A DNA stretch of 64,000 bases from Rhizobium herbae (lineage in GTDB: Bacteria > Pseudomonadota > Alphaproteobacteria > Rhizobiales > Rhizobiaceae), in assembly GCF_017873135.1 (NCBI RefSeq), contig NZ_JAGGJV010000006.1:310001-374000 (forward strand), read 5' to 3'. The translations under genes were made by a program, and so were the position numbers. Under the pieces are notes generated by a model. It saw nothing but the letters and a program-made list of their open reading frames with translations. It ran no database searches and was not told the origin of the DNA. Below, piece by piece: positions 34,568 through 42,340 of this stretch. Numbering within the stretch: the stretch's first letter is position 1; the number at the start of each line of letters is the position of its first letter.

Positions 34568-36488
34568 CGCTTACTTCGCCCGCTCGGACCCAGACCAGCA
34601 TTTCGCCCGGCTCCCGATTGTCCCAGAAAGGGTAAGGCACGAACCGCGCCGTTGCCCTTTTCGTCCTCGGCGGCGTTGTACGATAAAGCGTGGTGCCCCA
34701 GTCGGTTTCATCGCGCATGACGGGAACATCGAGCGCCACCGCGCCGCGCAGCTCGGCGATTTCCGTTGTCCTTGCCGCGGCGAGGTTACCGGTCAATTCG
34801 ATCGCGTTCAATTCCCGGCCATTGTCGGTTGCCTCGACGCAGTAGACCAGCGGTCCGCGCATCAGCGCCGCGCGGCCGGCATCCTGGCGGACGAGCGGAT
34901 TGGCAAACAGCGCCCGTGGTGCAAGCGGAATATCGAGATCGATATGGTCTCCGCTCTTCCAGTCGCGCTCGATGCGGGCATAACCGTCGATCGTCACGAC
35001 ACTGAGATCGACGGTCTCGCCGTTGACCTTCAGCATCGAACCATCAGCCCATTCCGGTATGCGCAGCGAGATTGCGAAACGGGCCGGATTGTCCGTCGTC
35101 ACATCGAAGCGGATCGCGCCGTCCCAGGGATAACGGGTCTTCTGCGCCAGCTCGATCTTGGCGCCGCCGATCTCGAACCGTGCAGTACTCTCCCCATAGA
35201 GATGCACGGCGATCTCGTCGTCCGACAATGCATACATATAGGAGCCGATCGAGGCGAGCAGGCGGGCGATGTTCGGCGGGCAGCAGGGGCAATGGTGCCA
35301 GACCCAGCGGTGATGCTTGCCGCCGCTCTCCAGCGGGTTTTCGTAAAAGAAGGTCTTGCCGTCGAGCGACAGGCCCGACATGGCGCCATTGTAGAGCGCC
35401 TGTTCCATGATATCGGCATAGCGTCGGTTCGGGCCGCGCCCGAGCATGCGGTTGGCCCAGAAGACGAGGCCGACCGAGGCGCAGGTCTCGGCATAGGCGC
35501 TTTCGTTGGGCAGGTCGTAATAGTCGGTGAAGCCCTCGTTGGATGCGGCCGGACCGATACCGCCGGTGATATACATCTGCTTGGTCGTCAGGTCGTCCCA
35601 GAGGGTTTCGAGCGCCGCCGTCAGGCTGTCGTCGTTGTATTCGGTGGCGATATCCGCCATGCCGGAATAGAGATACATGGCGCGCACGGCATGGCCGACG
35701 ACCTTTTTCTGGTCGCGCACGGGCTGGTGAGACTGGCTGTATTCATAGGTCTTCTGAATGAAGTTGGCCGGATCGCGGCCGTCGCGGATGGTTTCCTCGG
35801 TGAAATAATGCGGCTCGGTGCCGCGCTCGTCGATGAAGAACTTGCAGAGGTCGAGATATTTCTTGCTGCCGGTGACGCGGGCAAGCTTCACGAGCGCCAG
35901 TTCGATCTCCTCATGGCCGCAATAGCCGCGCAGCTGGCCTTCGCCACGGCCGAAGGTCTTGATCAGGTAGTCGGCATAACGGCACATGATGTCGAGCAGC
36001 TTGCGCTTGCCGGTCGCCTGGAAATAGGCGACGGCGCCCTCGATCAGATGACCGGCGCAATAGAGTTCGTGATGGTCGCGCAGGTTGGTCCAGCGGCGGC
36101 CGGGTTGGACACGCTGGAACCAGGCATTGAGATAGCCGTCCTCATCCTGCATCTTCCCGTACATGTCGATGATCTCGTCGACACGCGCTTCGAGCTTCGG
36201 GTTCGGTCGGCGGTATAGCGAATAGGCGACCGTCTCGATCGACTTGCCGAGATCCGAGTCCCAGAACATCTGCGTGGTGCCGCCCCAGGGCTGGATCGGG
36301 ATGACGATGCCGGGGCTCGGCTTGCTGGTGTCGATGGCATCAAGCATGCCGGCCTCGACGCAGCGGTCGAGCAGCGTTTCGGCGGTCGTGTCGCAGATCG
36401 CATCCTGGCGATCGCCGAACAGGCCGTGGATATCGACGCTGGGTACGGGCAGGGGGCGGAACTGGCGGTCTCTTTTCATCGTGTTCAT
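34560..36488 (-). CDS. GH127-family beta-L-arabinofuranosidase
   Basis: A 642-residue cytoplasmic glycoside hydrolase with an (alpha/alpha)6 barrel followed by beta domains. The GH127 zinc/thiolate site is recognisable: NESAYAETCASVGLVFWANR supplies the Glu and one Cys, and HHCPCCPPNIARLLASIGSY supplies C400, C402 and C403, with the nucleophilic Cys among them. Opening motifs include GGTTQMFWDSDLGKSIET and DEDGYLNAWFQ. Family enzymes release L-arabinofuranose from beta-linked arabino-oligosaccharides such as those on plant hydroxyproline-rich glycoproteins. No signal peptide is present, so oligosaccharide is imported first by the ABC system of this operon. Confidence 0.9.
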   Translation of the reverse strand: MNTMKRDRQFRPLPVPSVDIHGLFGDRQDAICDTTAETLLDRCVEAGMLDAIDTSKPSPGIVIPIQPWGGTTQMFWDSDLGKSIETVAYSLYRRPNPKLEARVDEIIDMYGKMQDEDGYLNAWFQRVQPGRRWTNLRDHHELYCAGHLIEGAVAYFQATGKRKLLDIMCRYADYLIKTFGRGEGQLRGYCGHEEIELALVKLARVTGSKKYLDLCKFFIDERGTEPHYFTEETIRDGRDPANFIQKTYEYSQSHQPVRDQKKVVGHAVRAMYLYSGMADIATEYNDDSLTAALETLWDDLTTKQMYITGGIGPAASNEGFTDYYDLPNESAYAETCASVGLVFWANRMLGRGPNRRYADIMEQALYNGAMSGLSLDGKTFFYENPLESGGKHHRWVWHHCPCCPPNIARLLASIGSYMYALSDDEIAVHLYGESTARFEIGGAKIELAQKTRYPWDGAIRFDVTTDNPARFAISLRIPEWADGSMLKVNGETVDLSVVTIDGYARIERDWKSGDHIDLDIPLAPRALFANPLVRQDAGRAALMRGPLVYCVEATDNGRELNAIELTGNLAAARTTEIAELRGAVALDVPVMRDETDWGTTLYRTTPPRTKRATARFVPYPFWDNREPGEMLVWVRAGEVSGE

Positions 36489-36509
36489 GGCTTCATCCGT
36501 TTCTTGAGA

Positions 36510-37388
36510 TCATTTCACCGCGCCGGCCATCAGCCCGCGCATGTAGTAGCGTTGCAAAAGCAGGAAGACGATCAGGCAGGGGACCGTCATGACGGCAACG
36601 CCGGCTTGCACCGCGCCCCAGTTGACCGCGCCGAGACGCCCGGCACGCACCGCCATCATCAGGACGGGCAGCGTGTATTTGTCGTTGCTGGACAACAGGA
36701 TCAGCGCTGCGAGGAATTCGTTCCAGGCGTTGAGGAAGGCGAAGATCGCCACGGTCGCGACGCCCGGCAGGACCAGCGGCAGAAGCACGCGCACAAGCAA
36801 CCGCAGATCGCGCGCGCCGTCGATGCGCGCCGCCTCTTCGATCTCCTTCGGCACGGCATCGAAGGCGTTGCGCATCATGAATACCGAGAAGGGCAGCTGC
36901 AGCGTCACATAGACCAGCGTCAGCCCGAGCAGCGAATTGTTCAAGCCCAGTTTGGCGAGGATGATGAACAGCGGCGTCAGGATCGACTGGAACGGGATCA
37001 TCAGCGTGGCGATGATCAAGACGAACAGCACGTTCTTCAGCGGAAAGCGGTAGCGCGAGAACCCATAGCCGGCGAGCAGGCTGACGGCGACGGTCAGCAC
37101 CACGGTCGCAAGCGAGACCAGCAGCGAATTGATCGTGTGCTGCCAGATGCCCGCGCCGAACGTGTCGAGCGACAGGTAGGAATCGATGCTGATGCCAGAG
37201 CTCGGCCATGGCGGCAGCGGCGGCAGGCGGGCTTCCGTGCCGTGGCGAAAGGAAGCCAGAAAGGTGATGACGAAGGGCGCCAGGAAGAACAGGCAGATGG
37301 CGATACCAGTCGCGTGATAGGCGCTGTTGGACCGCAAGGCCTTAGCTGCGCGGCGTTGCTTCGAAAGGTTCCTCGTTGAAGGATTCAT
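36510..37388 (-). CDS. Sugar ABC transporter permease (MalG/UgpE class)
   Basis: A 292-residue membrane protein, start ATG 37388 (MNPSTRNLSKQRRAAKALRS), overlapping the upstream permease by 4 bases. Six hydrophobic segments; the coupling helix is EEAARIDGARDLRLLVRVLL, then PLVLPGVATVAIFAFLNAWN EF, the COG0395 signature. It forms a heterodimer with the MalF-type subunit upstream and is driven by the UgpC-type ATPase. The GH127 gene begins 22 bases downstream. Confidence 0.92.
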   Translation of the reverse strand: MNPSTRNLSKQRRAAKALRSNSAYHATGIAICLFFLAPFVITFLASFRHGTEARLPPLPPWPSSGISIDSYLSLDTFGAGIWQHTINSLLVSLATVVLTVAVSLLAGYGFSRYRFPLKNVLFVLIIATLMIPFQSILTPLFIILAKLGLNNSLLGLTLVYVTLQLPFSVFMMRNAFDAVPKEIEEAARIDGARDLRLLVRVLLPLVLPGVATVAIFAFLNAWNEFLAALILLSSNDKYTLPVLMMAVRAGRLGAVNWGAVQAGVAVMTVPCLIVFLLLQRYYMRGLMAGAVK

Positions 37389-38302
37389 GGCCGCTCCTCG
37401 CCGACGCGCAGCAGCCAGAGCTGGACGATGCTGATCGCAACCAGAATGGCGAGAAGGGCGATCGAAAGGGCCGCGCCATAGCCGAGATTGAACGACACGA
37501 AGGACTGGTTGAAGATGTAGTAGACCACCGAGATCATCCGGTTCTGCGGTCCGCCGGATGTCATGATGTAGAATTGGTCGAAGGCAAGGATCGAGCCGGT
37601 GACGGAAATGATCAGCGCCAGCGCGATGGTCTTGCGCATCAAGGGTAGTGTCAGATGCCGGAAACGCTGCCAGCGTCCGGCGCCGTCGATGCGGGCGGCC
37701 TCCGTCAGTTCCGACGGGATGGCCTGGAGGCCGGTCAAAAGGATGATCATGGTAAAGCCTGCGATCTTCCACACGACCATGACAATGATCGTCAGGAAGG
37801 CACTATCGAAGGTGGCGAGCAGGTTCGGGCTTTTGTCGACCCAACCAAGCGCCTTCAGCGCCGGCCCGATGAAGCCGCTGTCGACATTGGCAAGCCACAC
37901 CCAGAGCAGCGAGGCGGTGGCGAGGCCGACGACGACGGGCAGGAAGATGATGGTGCGGTAGGCGCTGACGAAGCGCCGTTGTTTTTCCACGAAGATCGCC
38001 AGCGGAAAGGCGACGGCGAAGATCGCGATGGTGACGATGACGGTATAATAGGCCGTGAACTGCAATGCCGACATGAAGCGGGCGTCGTGGAACATGCGGA
38101 CGTAATTCTTGAAGCCGATCCAGCGCGTGCCGCCCATCAGCGGCCAGTTGTGCAGGCTCATCCAGCCGGTGAAGATCACCGGCATGACGAAGAACAGGAT
38201 AACGAGCGCCATTGCCGGCGCGATGTAGACAAGGCCGCGCCAACCCGATCTGCGCCGTCTTTTGCGCTGCGGCGATAGGGTCTTCGAACCGGAACCGGTC
38301 AT
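37385..38302 (-). CDS. Sugar ABC transporter permease (MalF/UgpA class)
   Basis: A 305-residue membrane protein. Start ATG 38302 (MTGSGSKTLSPQRKRRRRSG) has GGAG 8 bases upstream. Earlier in-frame ATGs at 38317 and 38362 lack ribosome sites, and the latter lies in a terminator-like hairpin. Six hydrophobic segments; coupling motif ELTEAARIDGAGRWQRFRHL, TLPLMRKTIALALIISVTGS, as in COG1175. It is paired with the MalG-type subunit and follows the binding-protein gene. Confidence 0.9.
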   Translation of the reverse strand: MTGSGSKTLSPQRKRRRRSGWRGLVYIAPAMALVILFFVMPVIFTGWMSLHNWPLMGGTRWIGFKNYVRMFHDARFMSALQFTAYYTVIVTIAIFAVAFPLAIFVEKQRRFVSAYRTIIFLPVVVGLATASLLWVWLANVDSGFIGPALKALGWVDKSPNLLATFDSAFLTIIVMVVWKIAGFTMIILLTGLQAIPSELTEAARIDGAGRWQRFRHLTLPLMRKTIALALIISVTGSILAFDQFYIMTSGGPQNRMISVVYYIFNQSFVSFNLGYGAALSIALLAILVAISIVQLWLLRVGEERP

Positions 38303-38325
38303 CGAAATGCTCCGCATGGATTTGG

Positions 38326-38360
38326 AAAAATTGGCCGGGAGGCGGCTTTTCCTCCCGGCC
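38326..38360 (-). terminator. Intercistronic hairpin with T-run between binding protein and permeases
   Basis: On the minus strand GGCCGGGAGG (38360-38351) pairs perfectly with CCTCCCGGCC (38342-38333) around an 8-base loop and is followed by AATTTTT. It lies 17 bases after the binding-protein stop and before the permease start. Such partial terminators after binding-protein genes raise their expression relative to the permeases. Confidence 0.75.
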
Positions 38361-38376
38361 ACAGCGGCCGGGGAGA

Positions 38377-39615
38377 TTATTGGCCGCTGTCGATGATCGA
38401 CTGCATTTCCGTCTGGGCGTTTGAGAAAGCGCCATCAACGTCGTCACCGTAGATGGCGGCGTTGGTGAAGCTCGCCCAGGGGCCGTTGGCGCTGTTGATC
38501 AGGTCGTTGAACTGCAGCGTATAGGGCGTCTTGGCGACGGAAATCGCCTGAATGCCGACCTGCAGCCGCGGATCGAGACCCGCCAGCACCTTGTCGGCGA
38601 TATCGCCGCGGGTCGGCAGGCTGCCGTATTTTGCCATGATCTTCTGGCCGTCCTCGGAATAGATATATTCGAGGAATTCCTTGACGGCGGCGATCTTCGG
38701 CGTGCCCTTGGTGATGACGAAATTGTCGCCGCCGGCAAAAGACGACGTTCCGCCCGTGGCGCCGGGGATCAGCGTGACGCCGAAGTTGATGTCCGGGTGT
38801 TCGGTCACCAGCGACCCGATGGCAAAGGCGCCGAGGCTCTGCTGGCCGATCTTGCCGTTGGTGAAAGAGAGGAAGTTCGCGCCGTTGTCGCTGGCAGCCC
38901 CTGCCGGCACGAGATCCTTCTTGACCATGTTGCGGTAGATATCGACCGCCTTGCGCATTTCCGGCGTATCGAGCGTCGCGGTCTTGCTGTCGGCCGACAG
39001 GATGTCGGCGCCGGAGCCCCAGACGAGCGGGGTGAAGGTGAAGATCATGCAGCCGCCGCAACCGCCACCGGAGAAGTAGAAGCCATAGGTATCGTCACCC
39101 AATGCCCGGATTTTTTCCGCGTTGGCGGTGATCTCATCCCAGGTGGTCGGTGCCTTTTCAGGGTCGAGGCCGGCCTTTTTATAGAGGTCCTTGTTCCAGG
39201 CGAAGACCGAGGTCTCTACAGATAGAGGCAGACCGTAGATGCGGTCCTCGTAGGTGCCGAGCTTGACGTGCGAGGGCGATAGCGAATTGAAATAGGGCAG
39301 AGACTTCGCCCAGTCCGTCAGGTCTTCCAGTTGACCGGCCGCTGCGAAGGCGGGGTTGTAGATCAGGTCCATCGACAGCGCATCGGGCGCCTGTCCGCCG
39401 GCAATCGAAGTCGCGTATTTCTGCACCAGTTCCGAGAACGGTACTTCGGTCATGGCGACCTGGTTCTCATGACTGGAATTATAGGATTCGACGGCCTTCT
39501 TGAAGGCATCGCCGACGCCGGTGCGAACCCACATTTCCACCTTTTCGGCGGCTGATGCACTGGCAACCAGGCACAGGGTAGCGATGCTGGTCGCTGCCAA
39601 TAGTCGCTTGATCAT
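38377..39615 (-). CDS. Sugar ABC transporter periplasmic binding protein
   Basis: A 412-residue exported protein. Start ATG 39615 with GGGAGGAG nearby; signal peptide MIKRLLAATSIATLCLVASA ending at ASAAEK. The mature part is a cluster B (COG1653, UgpB/MalE) fold: VPFSELVQKYATSIAGGQAP DALSMDLIYNP, KDLYKKAGLDPEKAPTTWDE and GGDNFVITKGTPKIAAVKEF. A GGGCGGC stretch near residue 190 is unusual. It lies 41 bases after the LacI gene. With GH127 in the operon, arabino-oligosaccharides are the likely ligand. Confidence 0.92.
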   Translation of the reverse strand: MIKRLLAATSIATLCLVASASAAEKVEMWVRTGVGDAFKKAVESYNSSHENQVAMTEVPFSELVQKYATSIAGGQAPDALSMDLIYNPAFAAAGQLEDLTDWAKSLPYFNSLSPSHVKLGTYEDRIYGLPLSVETSVFAWNKDLYKKAGLDPEKAPTTWDEITANAEKIRALGDDTYGFYFSGGGCGGCMIFTFTPLVWGSGADILSADSKTATLDTPEMRKAVDIYRNMVKKDLVPAGAASDNGANFLSFTNGKIGQQSLGAFAIGSLVTEHPDINFGVTLIPGATGGTSSFAGGDNFVITKGTPKIAAVKEFLEYIYSEDGQKIMAKYGSLPTRGDIADKVLAGLDPRLQVGIQAISVAKTPYTLQFNDLINSANGPWASFTNAAIYGDDVDGAFSNAQTEMQSIIDSGQ

Positions 39616-39656
39616 GACACTCCTCCCAATATGGCGCTTTCTCCTCGCGCCTTTGC

Positions 39657-40676
39657 TTATTCCCTCGGGGTTTTGCCCCCGCATGACTGCCGGACAACCA
39701 GCCGGCATGGCAGTTTCCTCACGCCCGGCTCGACAGGCCGTCCCTCCGCGAGCGCCAAAACGGTCAATCCCGCCTGCCGCCCGAGTTCCTTCAGTTCCAT
39801 ATCCACCGTCGTCAGCGGCGGCCGCGTCTGGGCCGCGACAATCTCCCAATTGTCGAAGCCGATGACCGACACATCTTCCGGCACCTTGACGCCGCGCTCG
39901 CGCAGGGCGTCCACGGCGCCCCGGGCGATCTGGTCGTTGCCGCAGAACAGCGCATCCGGTTTTTCTCCCGCTCTGTTCCAGATCTGCTTGATCGCTTCGT
40001 GACCCCAACTTTCGGACCAGACGCCGTACATCACCGGCTCATCTCCACCGGCCGCCGCGCTGTAGGCATCGGCACGCTCCCGCACCGAAAAGAATTCCTT
40101 CGGTCCGGTGATATGCACGATGCGGCTCCGGCCGCTCTTCAAAAGCCATTCAACTGCGAGCGTGGCTCCCTGTGCATCGTCCGAGCGGAACGTAACGCTG
40201 TTCGGCGTGCCCTCTGTGAAGGCGTAGACCACCGGAACCGGCAGGTTGGAGAGATCGACCGGCAGGCGCCTGTCGAGCCGCTTGCCGGTAGCAATGATGC
40301 CATCCACCTGCTTGTCGAGCATCGCCTCGACATGAATCTGCCCGAGCGCCGGATCGTCCTCGATGGCACAGAGGAAGACCGAGACGCCGTGATCGACCAG
40401 CGCCTCCGAGATTCCGGCCATCACCGGTAGGGTGAAACGGCCGTAGGTATCGTTGGTCAGAAGCCCGATGGTGAAGCTGCGCTTGCTCAGCAGGCCGCGC
40501 GCCAATGCGTTCGGACGAAAGCCGATATTGCTTGCGACACGCTTCACACGCTCCCGCGTCTCGTCTCCCATGCGTCCTGTATTGTTCAGCGCTTTCGACG
40601 CAGTCGAAATGCTGACGCCGGCCGCGGCCGCAACGTCATGGATGGTAATCCGCTTCTTGGTTCCCCCGATATCCAG
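39657..40676 (-). CDS. LacI-family regulator of the arabino-oligosaccharide operon (non-standard start codon)
   Basis: A regulator of about 339 residues. The helix-turn-helix is encoded in frame upstream of the first ATG (40571): KKRITIHDVAAAAGVSISTA SKALNNTGR. No in-frame ATG, GTG or TTG precedes this domain before a stop at 40710. AGGGAGGA lies just before CTG 40676, so CTG, or less likely ATC 40670, is the probable start. Alternatively one extra G in the GGGGG run near 40665 would hide an upstream ATG at 40699. The sensor domain has SFTIGLLTNDTYGRFTLPVM, ALFCGNDQIARGAVDALRER and VIGFDNWEIVAAQTRPPLTTV. It is the first gene of the sugar operon. Confidence 0.88.
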   Translation of the reverse strand: MDIGGTKKRITIHDVAAAAGVSISTASKALNNTGRMGDETRERVKRVASNIGFRPNALARGLLSKRSFTIGLLTNDTYGRFTLPVMAGISEALVDHGVSVFLCAIEDDPALGQIHVEAMLDKQVDGIIATGKRLDRRLPVDLSNLPVPVVYAFTEGTPNSVTFRSDDAQGATLAVEWLLKSGRSRIVHITGPKEFFSVRERADAYSAAAGGDEPVMYGVWSESWGHEAIKQIWNRAGEKPDALFCGNDQIARGAVDALRERGVKVPEDVSVIGFDNWEIVAAQTRPPLTTVDMELKELGRQAGLTVLALAEGRPVEPGVRKLPCRLVVRQSCGGKTPRE

Positions 40677-40697
40677 AACATCCTCCCTTTGTTGACA

Positions 40698-40747
40698 TGA
40701 GAAAACCTTTTACCAGCGGCTATGTCAAATGGAAAAACGTTTTCTCA
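40698..40747. promoter_or_regulatory. Paired LacI operators and promoter of the sugar operon
   Basis: TGAGAAAACCTTTTACC (40698-40714) on the plus strand and TGAGAAAACGTTTTTCC read on the minus strand (40747-40731) are near-identical, consensus TGAGAAAACSTTTTWCC. Each is centred on a LacI-type AAAAC(G/C)TTTT core. A minus-strand TTGACA (40728-40723) lies between them, and its -10 would fall in the first operator. Repression and looping by the operon's own LacI protein are likely. Confidence 0.7.
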
Positions 40748-40962
40748 AAAAAATTGATGGAGGTCAGGGAAGCAGGCGTTGCAGGTGTCGATGGAGACTT
40801 TCTTCCGTTGCGCAATGCCGCGAAAGAGTGGCACTCACTGCTATGCGGGCAGATCACGCGGGCCGGGCATTGAAACGATTTATGGTTTGGCGAGCTATTT
40901 GCTACGCGCATAGCGCATGGCTGCTTTGCAAAATTCTGCCTACGATTTAAGCGAAATCAATG
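40748..40962. other. Intergenic region without a supported protein gene
   Basis: About 215 bases between the LacI operators and the small RNA. A 38-codon open frame beginning at about 40757 and two others on both strands lack ribosome sites and homologous-looking motifs. The right end must hold the small RNA promoter; TATATT at 40963-40968 is a possible -10 element. Confidence 0.4.
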
Positions 40963-40976
40963 TATATTGAATTCAT

Positions 40977-41131
40977 CGAAGTGATGCACCTCCTCCCGCA
41001 GAGCTTCGGTATTGTGAGTGTCCTCGCTCCTCCTCCCAGAGGGCACTTGCGGAATGGCAACACTCCTCCTCCCAGTTGCCGTTCGGTTCTATTCGAAAGC
41101 CTGCCGCACCTCCTCCCGCGGCAGGCTTTTT
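40977..41131 (+). ncRNA. Small RNA with four CCUCCUCCC hairpin loops (cuckoo/CcsR-like anti-Shine-Dalgarno RNA)
   Basis: Four hairpins in about 150 bases each show CCTCCTCCC in the loop, at 40989-40997, 41029-41037, 41065-41073 and 41109-41117. Stems: CGAAG/CTTCG with TGC/GCA (40977-41008); AGTGTCCTC/GAGGGCACT (41017-41047); GAATGGCAAC/GTTGCCGTTC (41052-41084); GCCTGCCGC/GCGGCAGGC (41099-41126) followed by TTTTT, a rho-independent terminator. The stems differ in sequence while the loops are identical, so the loop is the selected part. CCUCCUCCC is complementary to strong ribosome binding sites. This is the architecture described for alphaproteobacterial cuckoo RNAs and Rhodobacter CcsR RNAs, which are stress-linked. 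Confidence 0.85.
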
Positions 41132-41171
41132 CGATTCTAGGACCTTTCCAAACATTCATTTTCCAGAAAAC

Positions 41172-41205
41172 GAAAAACCGCCGCGAAGCGTGAACCTCGC
41201 GACGG
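41172..41205 (-). terminator. Rho-independent terminator of the amino-acid binding-protein gene
   Basis: On the minus strand CCGTCGCGAGG (41205-41195) pairs with CTTCGCGGCGG (41188-41178) with GT pairs, followed by TTTTT. It lies 21 bases after the stop at 41226. Confidence 0.8.
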
Positions 41206-41225
41206 CTATTTGCATGTTTGTGTTT

Positions 41226-42236
41226 TTATCGCAGTGGCGGCGCGTAGGCGAGGCCGCCGTCGCTCCACAGCCTGTTCAGGCCGCGATCGATCTTGAGCGG
41301 GCTGTCCTTGCCGAGATGGCGCTCGAAGACCTCGCCATAATTGCCGACGGCCGAGATGGCCTGGAATGCCCATTTCGGATCGAGACCCAGGTTTTTCGAG
41401 ATGCCGCCATCGCTGCCAAGAAACCGCTTCTGTGCAACGGTCCCGTCTTCCGCCGTCACGGCTGCGTTTTCCTGAGTGATGCCGAGTTCTTCCGCCTCGA
41501 TCATCGCGAACAAGGTCCAGCGGACGATCTTGAACCACTGCTCGTCGCCCTGGCGCACGGCCGGTCCCAGCGGCTCCTTGGAAATGACTTCCGGGAGCAC
41601 GACGTAGTTGTCGGGATCGGTCAGCGTCAGGCGTTGGGAATAGAGGGCAGAGGCGTCCGTCGAGTAAACATCGCAGCGGCCGGTCCCGAATGCCTGAATG
41701 GTCTGGTCCGGTTTTTCAAACGCGATGACATTGTACTGGATGTTGTTGGCGCTGAAATAGTCGGCCATGTTCTGCTCGGTGGTCGTGCCGGTTTCGGTGC
41801 AGACCGAAGCGCCGGACAGTTCCTTGGCGCTTTTCACGCCCATATCCTTGCGGATCATGAAGGCCTGGCCGTCATAGTAGTTGGCGCCGATGAAGCTCAT
41901 GCCGAGATCGGTATCGCGCGACAGCGTCCAGGTGGTCTGGCGCGACAGGAGATCGACTTCGCCCGATTGCAGGGCGGCGAAACGCTCCTTGGTCGAGAGC
42001 GGCACATATTGCACCTTGCTGGAATCGCCGAGCGTCGCCGCCGCAACCGCGCGGCAGAAATCGACGTCGAAGCCGGTCCACTCGCCCTTGTCGTTCGGGC
42101 TCGAAAAGCCGAGCACGCCCTGGCTGACGCCGCAGCGAAGCGCGCCGCGTTCGCGGGCGATGTCGAGCGTACCCGCCTGCGCTGTGGTAGCGGCCAGCAC
42201 TGCTGTGGCCGCCAATGCAAAAATTGCTGATTTCAT
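41226..42236 (-). CDS. General amino-acid ABC transporter periplasmic binding protein (AapJ/BztA-like)
   Basis: A 336-residue exported protein with signal peptide MKSAIFALAATAVLAATTAQ ending at AQAGTL. The mature sequence TLDIARERGALRCGVSQGVL, GFSSPNDKGEWTGFDVDFCR AVAAA, and LSTKERFAALQSGEVDLLSR are typical of the AapJ/BztA broad amino-acid binding proteins. No permease or ATPase gene is adjacent, so it must use a transporter encoded elsewhere. It lies 104 bases downstream of the kinase/M23/aminotransferase fusion on the same strand and may be co-transcribed. That hints that the amine or amino-alcohol substrate of the fusion is taken up by this route. Confidence 0.92.
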   Translation of the reverse strand: MKSAIFALAATAVLAATTAQAGTLDIARERGALRCGVSQGVLGFSSPNDKGEWTGFDVDFCRAVAAATLGDSSKVQYVPLSTKERFAALQSGEVDLLSRQTTWTLSRDTDLGMSFIGANYYDGQAFMIRKDMGVKSAKELSGASVCTETGTTTEQNMADYFSANNIQYNVIAFEKPDQTIQAFGTGRCDVYSTDASALYSQRLTLTDPDNYVVLPEVISKEPLGPAVRQGDEQWFKIVRWTLFAMIEAEELGITQENAAVTAEDGTVAQKRFLGSDGGISKNLGLDPKWAFQAISAVGNYGEVFERHLGKDSPLKIDRGLNRLWSDGGLAYAPPLR

Positions 42237-42340
42237 GGGTTGGTTCTCCTCCGGTTTTTAAGTCGCACGTGTTCTGTCCGGGCGGCGCCAAGCGCTGCCA
42301 AGCTCTGTCGTTGTTGGTTTTTTCGTATTTGTCGGGACGG

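Noticed and set aside
40757-40873. A 38-codon plus-strand ORF after the LacI operators
   Set aside because: No ribosome binding site, no recognisable motif, and it sits in a region expected to be regulatory.
40985-41117. CRISPR-like spacing of four CCTCCTCCC repeats
   Set aside because: The repeats are only nine bases, spacing is uneven, and each lies in the loop of its own hairpin with the last one a terminator. A small RNA explains them fully.
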